A stretch of 64,000 nt of DNA from Pyrinomonadaceae bacterium. GTDB lineage: Bacteria > Acidobacteriota > Blastocatellia > Pyrinomonadales > Pyrinomonadaceae. The translations under genes and the position numbers were made by a program. Shown here piece after piece: positions 24,996 through 34,623 of this stretch. How positions within the stretch are numbered: position 1 is the first letter of the stretch; the number at the start of each line of letters is the position of its first letter. The stretch is taken from assembly GCA_021463165.1 (NCBI GenBank), contig JAJTWY010000014.1, forward strand, positions 1 through 64,000. The letters are read 5' to 3'. Below the pieces are notes generated by a model. It ran no database searches. It saw only the letters and a program-made list of their open reading frames with translations, and was not told the origin of the DNA.

Positions 24996-25048
24996 TTTTT
25001 GATGAGAGTTGCAGGCTTTGCACCCTCAGGCCTTTAGGACCCAACGCA

Positions 25049-27760
25049 ATGGACGAGAAATATTTCGCAAAGAAGATCGAGCAGAAGTGGCAGAAGATAT
25101 GGGAAGAGACCGGTGCTTTTCACGCCGAGATCGATGACGAGAAGCCCAAATTCTACGCACTCGAGATGCTTCCCTATCCGTCCGGCAATCTGCACATGGG
25201 ACATGTACGAAATTATTCGGCGGGCGACGCGTTGGCATGGTACAAGCGTCTCCGCGGATTCAACGTGCTACATCCGATAGGTTGGGATTCGTTCGGCCAG
25301 CCGGCCGAGGATGCGGCCGTAAAACGCGGGGTCAACCCTCGGACGTGGACCGAAGCAAATATCGAAACCATGCGGGGCCAGCTTCAGCGTCTCGGCATCA
25401 GCTACGACTGGCGTCGGCAGATGTACGCTCACCGGCCTGATTACTACAAATTCGACCAGTGGTTCTTCCTGAAGATGTATGAGATGGGCCTCGCCTACAA
25501 GAAGATGACCCAGGTCAACTGGTGCTCGACCGACCAGGCGACGCTCTCGAACGAACAGGCGAGCGGTGGCATCTGCTGGCGATGCGGCAATTCGGTTACC
25601 AAGAAAGATCTCGAACAATGGTTCCTGAAGACCACGGCCTATACCGATCGGCTGCTCGACGATATGGCCGAGATCGAGGACGGCTGGCCCGCCAGCGTGA
25701 TCAAACGCCAGCAGGACTGGATGGGCCGAAGCTACGGCGCCTATGTTGATTTCGAAATCAAGGCGTCCGGCGAGACGTTGTTCGTATGCCCGATAGTCGA
25801 TGGGATAACCAGCTCCACCGATGTCGGCAAAGATCGCGTTCGGATCTTTACGACGCGCATCGATACGATCTATGGTGCCAATGCGATCGTGCTCGCGGCC
25901 GAGCACCCGGTGATACAGGCCAACATGGACAACTTCGCCGAGGAGGTCGCAGCGAAGATCGCATTTATCCGGACCGAGAATGCCAAGCCCGCCGATCACG
26001 AGGCCGAGATCGAAAAGGACGGCATCGATACGGGACTGAAAGCGATCAACCCATTCAGCCACGAGGAACTGCCCGTCTGGGTCGGCAACTACGTGATGAT
26101 GAACTACGGGACCGGTGCCGTGATGTCGGTGCCCGCCCACGATCAGCGTGATTTTGAGTTTGCCAAGAAGTTCGGCCTGCCGATCCGCCAGGTGATCTCC
26201 GAACCGCATATGGAGCACGCCCATCACACGATGCAGGCATTGGCTCTGGAACAGGCATTCCCGGACTACGGTGTGCTGGTTCATTCGGACTACTGGAACG
26301 GCAAAACGAGCGAGCAGGCAAAGGTCGAAATGACCGAATATGCCGAAAAGCATAAGTTTGGCGAGGGAGCTACGACCTATCGGCTGCGGGATTGGGGGAT
26401 CTCGCGCCAGAGATTTTGGGGATCGCCGATCCCGATCGTCTATTGCGACCGGTGCGGCACCGTTCCGGAGAAATTTGAGGATCTGCCGGTCGAACTGCCG
26501 GAAACGGCGCCGTTTACCGGCACGGGCGAATCACCTCTGGCAAAAGTGCCCGAATTTTATGAGACGACCTGCCCGAAATGTGATGGGCCCGCACGCCGCG
26601 AGACCGACACGATGGATACGTTCGTCGATTCGAGCTGGTATTACTATCGCTACACCGATGCTGAGAACGAGATACTGCCGTTCGACCCCGCGATGGCCGC
26701 CTACTGGACGCCCGTCGATCAGTACATCGGCGGTGACGACCATGCGGTGATGCACCTGATCTACGCCCGCTTCTGGACCAAGGTGATGTACGATCTCGGG
26801 CTTGTCCCGTTCGCGGAACCTTTCAAAAGGCTGTTGACGCAGGGCATGGTCGTCGGTGAGACGTTCTTCTACGAATCGGGAGGTAAGCGGGCCTATATTC
26901 CACCGGCCGAAGTTACAGTCGAACGCGACGGCAAAGGCCGCATCCTGTCGGCCAAGTCGAAGGACGGCCTGCACCTGAAATACGCTATCGAGCGTATGTC
27001 GAAATCGAAGGGCAACGGCGTCGATCCGGACGAAATGGTCGAGATCTACGGCGCCGACGCTGCCCGGCTCTTCATCCTGTTCGCCGCTCCGATCGATAAC
27101 GAGCTTGTATGGAACGAGGCGGGGATCGAAGGTGGAGTTCGTTTTCTGCAGCGGGTATGGCGTTTGGCGGTGAAATGGCAGGCCGCGCTGGCGGTTCCGC
27201 TCGCGGCCCGATCGTCCGTTCTGGATGACGGGATCGTGGTAGCCGGGAATGCGAAAAAACTACGTCAAAAAACGCATCAAACGATAAAACGCATCGGCGA
27301 CAGCTTCGAAAGCCTGCAATTCAACACACCAGTCGCCGCGCTGATGGAGCTGTCAAATGCCATCGGCGACTTCGGCATCGATCCCGGCAACGCTACGGAA
27401 GCCGATGTTTTCGCCGTCCGCGAAGCCCTGACCGCTCTGACGCTGATGCTCACGCCTTTCGCACCGCACACGGCAGAAGAGCTTTATTCGGTTCTTGTTG
27501 GCAACGAAAATGGCATTATCGCAAACGGCGCGCGGTTTCCAGAATACAGCGAGGAGCTTGCCCGCGCAGACGAGATCGAATTTCCCGTTCAGGTCAACGG
27601 AAAGCTGCGTTCCCGCATCGTTACGGCTCCCGAGACGTCGAACGAAGACCTCGAAAAACTCGCGCTCGCCGATGCAAAGGTCAGGGAATTCACCGACGGC
27701 AAGGAGATCGTGAAGATCATCATCGTGCCGAAACGGCTGGTGAATATTGTTGTCGCCTAG
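25049..27760 (+). CDS. leuS: Leucyl-tRNA synthetase
   Basis: A 903-residue class Ia aminoacyl-tRNA synthetase. The HIGH-type signature is in PYPSGNLHMGHVRNYS (about residues 41-56) and the KMSKS loop is ERMSKSKGNGVDP (about 649-661). Between them are the CP1 editing domain (about 225-425: RIFTTRIDTIYGAN, GTGAVMSVPAHDQRDFEFA), the zinc-knuckle-like CDRCG and CPKCDG, and DTFVDSSWYYYRY. The anticodon-binding helical domain and the C-terminal tail domain ending IIVPKRLVNIVVA are complete. Length is typical of bacterial LeuRS. Its stop is 6 bp from the convergent end of the giant teneurin-like gene. Confidence 0.98.
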   Translation: MDEKYFAKKIEQKWQKIWEETGAFHAEIDDEKPKFYALEMLPYPSGNLHMGHVRNYSAGDALAWYKRLRGFNVLHPIGWDSFGQPAEDAAVKRGVNPRTWTEANIETMRGQLQRLGISYDWRRQMYAHRPDYYKFDQWFFLKMYEMGLAYKKMTQVNWCSTDQATLSNEQASGGICWRCGNSVTKKDLEQWFLKTTAYTDRLLDDMAEIEDGWPASVIKRQQDWMGRSYGAYVDFEIKASGETLFVCPIVDGITSSTDVGKDRVRIFTTRIDTIYGANAIVLAAEHPVIQANMDNFAEEVAAKIAFIRTENAKPADHEAEIEKDGIDTGLKAINPFSHEELPVWVGNYVMMNYGTGAVMSVPAHDQRDFEFAKKFGLPIRQVISEPHMEHAHHTMQALALEQAFPDYGVLVHSDYWNGKTSEQAKVEMTEYAEKHKFGEGATTYRLRDWGISRQRFWGSPIPIVYCDRCGTVPEKFEDLPVELPETAPFTGTGESPLAKVPEFYETTCPKCDGPARRETDTMDTFVDSSWYYYRYTDAENEILPFDPAMAAYWTPVDQYIGGDDHAVMHLIYARFWTKVMYDLGLVPFAEPFKRLLTQGMVVGETFFYESGGKRAYIPPAEVTVERDGKGRILSAKSKDGLHLKYAIERMSKSKGNGVDPDEMVEIYGADAARLFILFAAPIDNELVWNEAGIEGGVRFLQRVWRLAVKWQAALAVPLAARSSVLDDGIVVAGNAKKLRQKTHQTIKRIGDSFESLQFNTPVAALMELSNAIGDFGIDPGNATEADVFAVREALTALTLMLTPFAPHTAEELYSVLVGNENGIIANGARFPEYSEELARADEIEFPVQVNGKLRSRIVTAPETSNEDLEKLALADAKVREFTDGKEIVKIIIVPKRLVNIVVA

Positions 27761-27766
27761 ACCGAC

Positions 27767-30700
27767 CTAATACCGTGACTGTTTGTATACGTCCTGGATC
27801 GACTGGTTCGGATTAGGGAACGGAGTTGGAACTCCATGCTGTTTTGCCCAGTTATTGGCGTTCGCTCTGGCCTCGTTTAGTTTCTGAGTTATTTCCAGAA
27901 TCTGATTTTGCTTCACTATGATGTCAATATGAAGCAAGACCTTGGTCCAGTAATCCTTCGCGCATTTCATTCGTCGCCGTAGTTCTTTAATCTGCCTGAC
28001 TAGATCGCGAGAGTAGGCCTCTAGAAGTTCGATGTGCTTCAGTTGAGCGACGTATGCTACATCTCCCGGCCCGTTGATCAAGGCCGTAATAATATCGGTA
28101 ATGCCTCCTTTTCCGGATGGGTCGATCGAGTTGATCGGATCCATTCCCACGTATCCGTAGAAATTCGAATATCCGCCATCGAAGAGGATCGGGTCCTTGC
28201 ATGTCCAACGTCCAACCTCGGCATCATAGTCACGTGCGCCGAATCGGGTTAGTTTGGTGTGCTGGTCATATAGCCCACCCGCAAAGCCAAATGGCTGAAA
28301 ACCAGGATTTGTATCCTGCATAACGACCCCGAATTCGTCGTAGTCGATACGCTGGGCGATCGTTCCGCTTGAAATGTCGATGACAAGGCGAACGCTTCCG
28401 ACTTGATCATGGATCAAGCGGTAGATCTGACCATTCTTGAGCATAAAATCGGGCACGTTCGAACGATTGGCATATACAAACCGGCTGACTATGGCGCCGG
28501 CCGCATCAAGCTCGGCGGCGATCTGCAGATCGTCTTGATACAAGAACCCTTGCGTCAATGTGCCATTGACACGCTTGCCGATGCGGCGGTCGAGGCCGTC
28601 GATCACATACTCGATCTGTGTTCCACCCGGCAGCGTGACGGAGCGAAGATTGCCGAGAACGTCGTAATTATAAGTGGTCGTGTTTCCACCGGTTGTTTTT
28701 GTCTGCAGATCGCCATTCGCGGTGTATGTGTAGGCCGCGGCGCCGTAGGTCATGAGCCTGTCCTGCGCGTCGTATGTCGCATTTGTGACAACACCGCTGA
28801 GGTTCACGCTGGTGCGGTTGTCGTTCGGATCGTAAGTGTAGGTGACCATCGGCTGCGGTGCGCCGTTTAGCGCGACGGTCGTCAGGCGGCCGGTCGTATC
28901 GTAGCCGTAATCGTAGGTCGTGACCGTACCGCCGATGGTCTCGATCTTGCGGATGATGCGCCCAAGTTTGTCGTAAGTGTTCTGAGCGTTATAGACGGAA
29001 GTCGCATTGAATTTTGCGTCATAAACTGCCGGTTCGCCAAACGTGTTGTAGGTTATCGTGTCAGTAACGTTGCCGAGCGCCGTGCCGGTCAAAAGTCCGT
29101 TTTGCGGGCTGCGATTCAGGGTCATGCCTCCGGCACCGATCAGCAAGCTGTCGTTGTCGTATGTGTAACCGATCGGCGTCGCTCCGTTCACCGACACAGA
29201 CGATACGAGGAGATCGTTGTTATAAGTGTAGGACACGCTGCCGGGTGCGGCGCCGGTCGTGGCAGCCTGAGTGACAAGAAAACCGTCGTATTGAAAGCTG
29301 TTCGTGATACCGCCGGGCGCGGTGATCCCGGCCAACTGACCCGATTGACTGTTATACGTGTAGCCGTACGGGCCCGTCGGCGTGGTCTTGGTCTGAAGCT
29401 GGCCGAGGGCGTTGTATGTGTAGTTTATCTGCAGAGAATCGGGCCGCGTAATGCGCGTCAGGTCGAGGTCGGCATTGTATTCGTAGGCCGTCGTCCTGTT
29501 GCCGCCGAGGTTTGGCGCGGTGTAAGAGGCAAGTAGATTGCGCTCGTTATAGGCGAGGGTATGTGCCGGGCGGCCCGGCGGCGTCACAGAGGTCAGATTG
29601 CCGTTGGCGTCATAGCCAAACCCGATCATGCGGTTGTCCGCGAGTGATATTTGCGTGGTGCGCCCTACGGCATCGTATTGAAACCCGGTGGTGCGATTGA
29701 ATGGATCTGTACGCTGCGACAAGAAGCCGTCTGTATTGTAGGTATTGGTAAATGTCCTCGCCTCGGCGCCCGTGCCAAAGCTGAAAGTGCTCAGACGTCC
29801 TCGCGAATCGTAAGTGAAATCCAACGGATTAATGCCCGTTGTCTGAAGCTGCGTGAGTCGCTCCTGCAGATCGATGACAAGTGACGAAGTCCTGTTTAAC
29901 GGCGACCGATAGGCGAACGTCCGATTCGCCGCCGTATAGTCGATAAGGTAGTTTCGGCCATTTTTGCCTAAAACATCATGCTGTTCGGCTATAGCGACCG
30001 GATCTGCCGGATCGATCAACGCAATGGTCCTCGTCTGCGTCAAGGTCAGGGTCCTTCCGGCCGGCGTGCGGACTTCCGAGTTTGGCTCGAGCGGCGCCTG
30101 CATTCCCCAGCGCGGATCGGGCCCGCGCGTGGTCGATGAGGTCGTGCCGTCGGCGTCGATCTCAGACGACGACCCGTCAGTTTGCGTCTCAATGTGAAAT
30201 TGCGAACCGTCGTCGAAAGTGATGTCCTGCGTCTCTTTCCTCTCAGGCGATACCTGAACGCGGAACGTCGAGGTTCTATTCGAAGGGCTGGTACGAGTAA
30301 CGGTGAAGTCATTCGGCTCGCCGGTTCGCGTGAAATTCCGCTCGTCTCCGGCGGCATCCTCATCACGAACAAGCCTGCCTTGTTGGTCATAAGTGAAGGT
30401 GTGCTGAGCGCCGCGCGGATCGCGTCTAGTAAGCATCAGGCCGCCGGATGTGTAGGTATATCGGTATGTTTCGCCGGCGGGATTGGTCACTGAGGTGAGA
30501 TAGCCGTTCGGATCGACAGCGAGCGCGGTCAGCTGCCCATATGGCGAGCGAATGCCCGTGGGCTTTCCGCCGCCGTCGCGTTCGATAGTCGTCACGTTGT
30601 TGTCCCCGTCGGTGATCGAGGTCAGGTTGCCCTGGTTATCATAGGCAAAGATGTATTTCGGCGTTCCGGTCAGAGCGTTCAATGTTCGCTGGTGCTGGCC

Positions 30701-33700
30701 GTCGGCATCGAACTGGAATACTTCGGAACCGTCTTCGGAAGCGATTAGGAGATCGCCGTCGGAATAACCCGGCAGCGGCGATGCCGACCGACGCACCTGA
30801 TTATGGAACGAGGTTGCGATAAAAAGATCGCCGTTTGGAGCGAATGTTACGCTCATCGGCTCACCGAGATTCGCCGCGAGGTCGGGCTGGCCGTCGCCAT
30901 TCGGCACATTGCTTCCGCTGCCGACGAGATCCTTCCATTCGCCATCGATATCGTATTTATAGATGCGATTCTCGCCGCTGCTTGCAACGTAGGGAATTCC
31001 ATCGGGACCGATAGCGACACCCATTGAATTGCAGATCGACCTGAGCCCGGCCGGACGCGCGCCATTGCAGATGCCGTCAGCCAACTTATGCACAAGCCCA
31101 TCAGTGTCGAGACGAACGATCTGTGAATGGTCCGGCGCATTTGCAGTGATAAAAAGCGAGCCGTTGGGAGCAAGGGCCGTTGAGGTCGGGGATTCGATGC
31201 AGGCCGTCAAGGCGGGGACATTGTCGCTGGGGCACTCCGCTCGGCCGTTGCCTGCGATGGTTCGGATATTGCCGTTGGTCGAGATCTTCCTTACGCGGTT
31301 GCTGTCCGTGTCAGCAACATAGAGCGAACCATCTACCGCCAAATGGATCTTTCCGGGTTTGTTGAACGAGGCCTGGCTCGCCGGGCCACCGTCACCGCAA
31401 GCCTGAAGAGGGTCGCACGCGGCCCCGGTTCCCGCAAGCGTGCTGATCACGCCGTTTGGAGCGACCTTCCTGATCCGGTTCGAACCGCTATCCGATATCA
31501 GCACACAGCCGTCCGGATCGACCGCGACGCCCCGCGGTTCGAAAAGCTGGGCCGACGCGGCCGGGCCACCGTCACCACACGGTGCGGCTGGATCGCACTC
31601 GTTCCCATCGCCCGCAAAAGTGGTAATTATGCCATTTGCGGAAACGCGACGGACGCGATTGTTCAGCGTGTCGGCGATAAAGTAGTCGCCATTCGGCGCG
31701 AACGCCACATCGCTCGGGGCGTTCAAACGTGCCTCGACCGCAGGGCCGCCGTCGCCGGAAAATCCCGCGTCGTCGATCCCCAATCCAACGGGGGTTGTCA
31801 CCGATTTGTCGATTCCATCTGCGCTGCGGATCTTTCCCGTTCCCTCGACCAGGGTCCGCGTAGTCGGATTGTAGGCGTGGTGGACATTGAATGACCAGCC
31901 GCCCAAACCGGTGCGCCCGTGATCAAATCCGCCAAGCTGGATATCATAGCCGCGCACGGTGTAGCCACCGTTGGTCGTCGAAACGGCCTGCCCGCTGCCG
32001 TTCCCCGGCTGTCCGAATTCATCCCCCAGGGTGTATCTCAATGGGTACAAATGAAAGACCTCGATCCTCGCGGTTTGGCTGCCCTGGACGGGCCGTCCAA
32101 AGCCGTCCCGGCCGTCCCAGGTAAAGGTCGTGACTCTATTCGGCGTCGGAGAAAATAGTTCCGTGTCTATCCTTCGGCCGGCAATCCTCACGGTCGCCGC
32201 GACTGCTTCCACGTCAGGATCAGGCGATGGACCGGTGAGGGGTATTACCGCACCCATATTCTGGCTGTCTTGCTGCTGGGAGCTTTTGTAGCTGATCTCG
32301 AGCCCTGTCTGGGTGATCTCGATCGTCTCGGTAACAGTTTGAGTCTGGATCTCCGTTGTGCATTCGATGTCCACTTCTTCGTCGCATACCTCTTTCGGGG
32401 TTGGCTCGGCAAATGGCGGTGCGGCATCCGGCGGAGGTTTGAGGAGCATGGGATAGTTGTAATCCTTTGGCGAAAAATGGCCTAGCGGCACACGCCATAA
32501 AGATTGGCCGACTGGGTATAGCTGGGCAAGTTTCTGCCGTTCGGCAAGGTCGATCCCGAGCGACGCATACTCCTCGTCGGTCGCTCGGCCGTTCCCGACT
32601 ATGTCGAGGTTCGCAACGCCGGCCGTGATCGAGACGATCTGGATGACTTTGCCGGAAGGATCCGGCGTCCACTCCGCGGTGACCCTGTCGTATGTCCCGG
32701 ATGGGACCGAGGCTCCGACCGGAAAGCCAATGAAATTCTCGAGATATTGAATAACGGGACGGTCGAACCTGACCGATCTCGCATTCGCAGCCACCGCCTC
32801 ATCCACGGAATACTCGGCCGCGAACGTATATTCGCTGGTAGGCGGAAGCTCCGCCGGCATCGCTTGGGGCCCCTTCTCACCGACCGTGAATTCGGTGATC
32901 CGAACATTCATAACAGGTATCGGCTGGAGGGTCCCATCAGCGAGTTCCATCGAACCGACAGTGCCGGGCTTGAAAAAGAGTACCGACCGACGTGAACCTA
33001 CGCCGTCCGTATTGAGCGATCCCGCGGCGACCTGGATCACCGTGGAGTTGGAGTTGACGATCGTCACATTTGGGTCGTACGGCAGCAGGACAACATCGTC
33101 AAATCCCTCGTAAGTCTGCCAATCGATCTTTTCTTCGCGCTGAGAGGAAATAAAACCCTGGCGTTCGTACTTTACGACGATCTCTCCGCCGGCGTTGACG
33201 ACCATATCGAACTTTCCGTCGGTTCGCGTGCGGGTCTGGCCCAGTTCCGGATGGTCATTGATGGTGATCGTTACATTTGGGATCGGCTGGCCGCCCCTGT
33301 CGATGACACGGCCACGGATAAGACCAACCCGTTCGGGCTTTATAGTCCCTTCGGCAACCCCGGTTTGTATCGCGTCGGGCCCCGAATATAGAAACTTTGT
33401 GGCGTCGGAAAGGTTGGTTGCCGTATTTGGCCGGACCGCCGGTGCGATGGTTGCGGGATCCGGCGGCGGTGGAAGCGGATCGGAGCCTACCGTAACAGTT
33501 ACGTCGTCTGTCGCAACCAGGATGCCATCAGTCGCGGTCAACCGAAGCTGGTATATTCCGGCGCGGTTGAAGATGGCCTGAGTATTCAGTGCTGTAGAAC
33601 TGCTGAATATCACCGTCGAGGGCCCGCTGACCTGGCTCCATACAACGGATACCGCACCCGAACCGCCATTGGTTTGGCCGGCGAGCTGGCCGACCGATGG

Positions 33701-34453
33701 CAGGACCACTGTCAGATCCGGCCCGGCATTTGCTGAAAGCCCGGTCGCGGCAGCTTGTGTAAAACGGACCGTACCAACACCGTTTCCGAAATTGACAATA
33801 CCTTGACGCGGCGAGGTCAGGTTTGTCGGTTGTATCGAATATGCAACACTTCCGCTGCCCGTATTTATGAGATCACCCGAAAGTGTGATCCACGGAACGT
33901 TAGACTGTGCCGACCAGGCACATTCGCTTCCAGCCGTAAAGGTTATCGTGCCGGCAGCTCCTTCGGCCGGTACGTTTATCATCGACGAGCCGAAAACGAG
34001 ACGGCATTGTGACTGACCTTCGCGCGACTGATAAACACGATGCTCGATGCCATCGATCGTGATAGCAGCCTGTCGCAATGACGAACTGAGATTGCCTTCG
34101 GCCTTGTAGCTGATGGTACCGTTCCCGATCCCATTTGCACGCCCGATACTCGTGATCCACGGCGCACCGAAGGTAGCAAGCCAACCGCAACCGGCAGGCG
34201 CCGAGACGGAGATGGTGCCTTCATCGCCGCGCCAATGGACGACGTTCTCGAGGGGAGTGACGGAAGTCACGCAAGCGGCCGTCTCGATTGCAGCTTTATC
34301 GGCCAGATGATCGGCGGGCGAAGAACGTTCAACATCCGTACCCAGCCTTGCTGTTTGAGGAACAAAGATCCCGGTGACAATGGCCGCGGTAAAAAGAGCG
34401 AAGATGAACCGAAATGCCTTGCGACTGCCCGGTCTGCCGTTTCGTGATCCCAT
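27767..34453 (-). CDS. Giant secreted teneurin-like RHS/NHL repeat protein
   Basis: 2,228 residues, exported by an N-terminal hydrophobic signal (about 14-32). Domains in approximate order: two BACON-type beta domains (about 60-235; CGWLATFGAPWIT and CAWSAQSNVPWIT); a PKD/REJ-like domain (about 240-325); a transthyretin-like domain (about 368-432; RGRVIDRGGQPIPNV ... TRTDGKFDMVVNAGGE); a long plug-like region (about 440-760); a five-blade NHL propeller (about 880-1250) with repeated CGDGGPA inserts; a YD-repeat shell (about 1255-2060); an RHS core (FGARDYDAEVGRW ... SIDPSG) to about 2114; and a 114-residue helical, basic tail. TTR, plug, NHL and YD-shell in this order match teneurins and their bacterial relatives. 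A clean GGGAGG 8 bases before the ATG supports the start. The tail resembles no toxin I recognise, and no immunity gene follows. Confidence 0.88.
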   Translation of the reverse strand: MGSRNGRPGSRKAFRFIFALFTAAIVTGIFVPQTARLGTDVERSSPADHLADKAAIETAACVTSVTPLENVVHWRGDEGTISVSAPAGCGWLATFGAPWITSIGRANGIGNGTISYKAEGNLSSSLRQAAITIDGIEHRVYQSREGQSQCRLVFGSSMINVPAEGAAGTITFTAGSECAWSAQSNVPWITLSGDLINTGSGSVAYSIQPTNLTSPRQGIVNFGNGVGTVRFTQAAATGLSANAGPDLTVVLPSVGQLAGQTNGGSGAVSVVWSQVSGPSTVIFSSSTALNTQAIFNRAGIYQLRLTATDGILVATDDVTVTVGSDPLPPPPDPATIAPAVRPNTATNLSDATKFLYSGPDAIQTGVAEGTIKPERVGLIRGRVIDRGGQPIPNVTITINDHPELGQTRTRTDGKFDMVVNAGGEIVVKYERQGFISSQREEKIDWQTYEGFDDVVLLPYDPNVTIVNSNSTVIQVAAGSLNTDGVGSRRSVLFFKPGTVGSMELADGTLQPIPVMNVRITEFTVGEKGPQAMPAELPPTSEYTFAAEYSVDEAVAANARSVRFDRPVIQYLENFIGFPVGASVPSGTYDRVTAEWTPDPSGKVIQIVSITAGVANLDIVGNGRATDEEYASLGIDLAERQKLAQLYPVGQSLWRVPLGHFSPKDYNYPMLLKPPPDAAPPFAEPTPKEVCDEEVDIECTTEIQTQTVTETIEITQTGLEISYKSSQQQDSQNMGAVIPLTGPSPDPDVEAVAATVRIAGRRIDTELFSPTPNRVTTFTWDGRDGFGRPVQGSQTARIEVFHLYPLRYTLGDEFGQPGNGSGQAVSTTNGGYTVRGYDIQLGGFDHGRTGLGGWSFNVHHAYNPTTRTLVEGTGKIRSADGIDKSVTTPVGLGIDDAGFSGDGGPAVEARLNAPSDVAFAPNGDYFIADTLNNRVRRVSANGIITTFAGDGNECDPAAPCGDGGPAASAQLFEPRGVAVDPDGCVLISDSGSNRIRKVAPNGVISTLAGTGAACDPLQACGDGGPASQASFNKPGKIHLAVDGSLYVADTDSNRVRKISTNGNIRTIAGNGRAECPSDNVPALTACIESPTSTALAPNGSLFITANAPDHSQIVRLDTDGLVHKLADGICNGARPAGLRSICNSMGVAIGPDGIPYVASSGENRIYKYDIDGEWKDLVGSGSNVPNGDGQPDLAANLGEPMSVTFAPNGDLFIATSFHNQVRRSASPLPGYSDGDLLIASEDGSEVFQFDADGQHQRTLNALTGTPKYIFAYDNQGNLTSITDGDNNVTTIERDGGGKPTGIRSPYGQLTALAVDPNGYLTSVTNPAGETYRYTYTSGGLMLTRRDPRGAQHTFTYDQQGRLVRDEDAAGDERNFTRTGEPNDFTVTRTSPSNRTSTFRVQVSPERKETQDITFDDGSQFHIETQTDGSSSEIDADGTTSSTTRGPDPRWGMQAPLEPNSEVRTPAGRTLTLTQTRTIALIDPADPVAIAEQHDVLGKNGRNYLIDYTAANRTFAYRSPLNRTSSLVIDLQERLTQLQTTGINPLDFTYDSRGRLSTFSFGTGAEARTFTNTYNTDGFLSQRTDPFNRTTGFQYDAVGRTTQISLADNRMIGFGYDANGNLTSVTPPGRPAHTLAYNERNLLASYTAPNLGGNRTTAYEYNADLDLTRITRPDSLQINYTYNALGQLQTKTTPTGPYGYTYNSQSGQLAGITAPGGITNSFQYDGFLVTQAATTGAAPGSVSYTYNNDLLVSSVSVNGATPIGYTYDNDSLLIGAGGMTLNRSPQNGLLTGTALGNVTDTITYNTFGEPAVYDAKFNATSVYNAQNTYDKLGRIIRKIETIGGTVTTYDYGYDTTGRLTTVALNGAPQPMVTYTYDPNDNRTSVNLSGVVTNATYDAQDRLMTYGAAAYTYTANGDLQTKTTGGNTTTYNYDVLGNLRSVTLPGGTQIEYVIDGLDRRIGKRVNGTLTQGFLYQDDLQIAAELDAAGAIVSRFVYANRSNVPDFMLKNGQIYRLIHDQVGSVRLVIDISSGTIAQRIDYDEFGVVMQDTNPGFQPFGFAGGLYDQHTKLTRFGARDYDAEVGRWTCKDPILFDGGYSNFYGYVGMDPINSIDPSGKGGITDIITALINGPGDVAYVAQLKHIELLEAYSRDLVRQIKELRRRMKCAKDYWTKVLLHIDIIVKQNQILEITQKLNEARANANNWAKQHGVPTPFPNPNQSIQDVYKQSRY

Positions 34454-34623
34454 TGTCGTTACCTCCCGTGTATGCCGCGCGAAAAAATTGCTGGATTGAA
34501 CCGCCGTATGAAGTCTATACTGGTTTAAATCAAGAGATTGCGACGATTGTAGAATTTCCAGCCGTCAGAAAACTGGAAACAAAACGGAAAAAAAGCGGCA
34601 AGCCTGTGGCGTTTTGAGGCTTT

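Larger units (their letters stand above)
24661..25048. other. Intergenic region between divergent nnr and leuS
   Basis: 388 bp without a gene. It holds TGTCCC units at 24711-24740 leading into a strong hairpin (24733-24755), then an AT-rich stretch (24790-24960) with TTGACT at 24912-24917, and TTGACC at 24967-24972 with a weak -10 (TCTATC) 17 bp later. The last 40 bp before leuS are GC-richer. No tRNA, T-box signature or small coding frame with a convincing ribosome binding site was seen. Confidence 0.6.

Noticed and set aside
24661..25048. T-box or tRNA-like element before leuS.
   Set aside because: No specifier stem, T-box sequence or cloverleaf pairing could be found.
28100..28200. RHS core end as a programmed frameshift or second reading frame into a toxin.
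   Set aside because: The main frame runs cleanly to its stop and the alternative frames show no protein-like composition.
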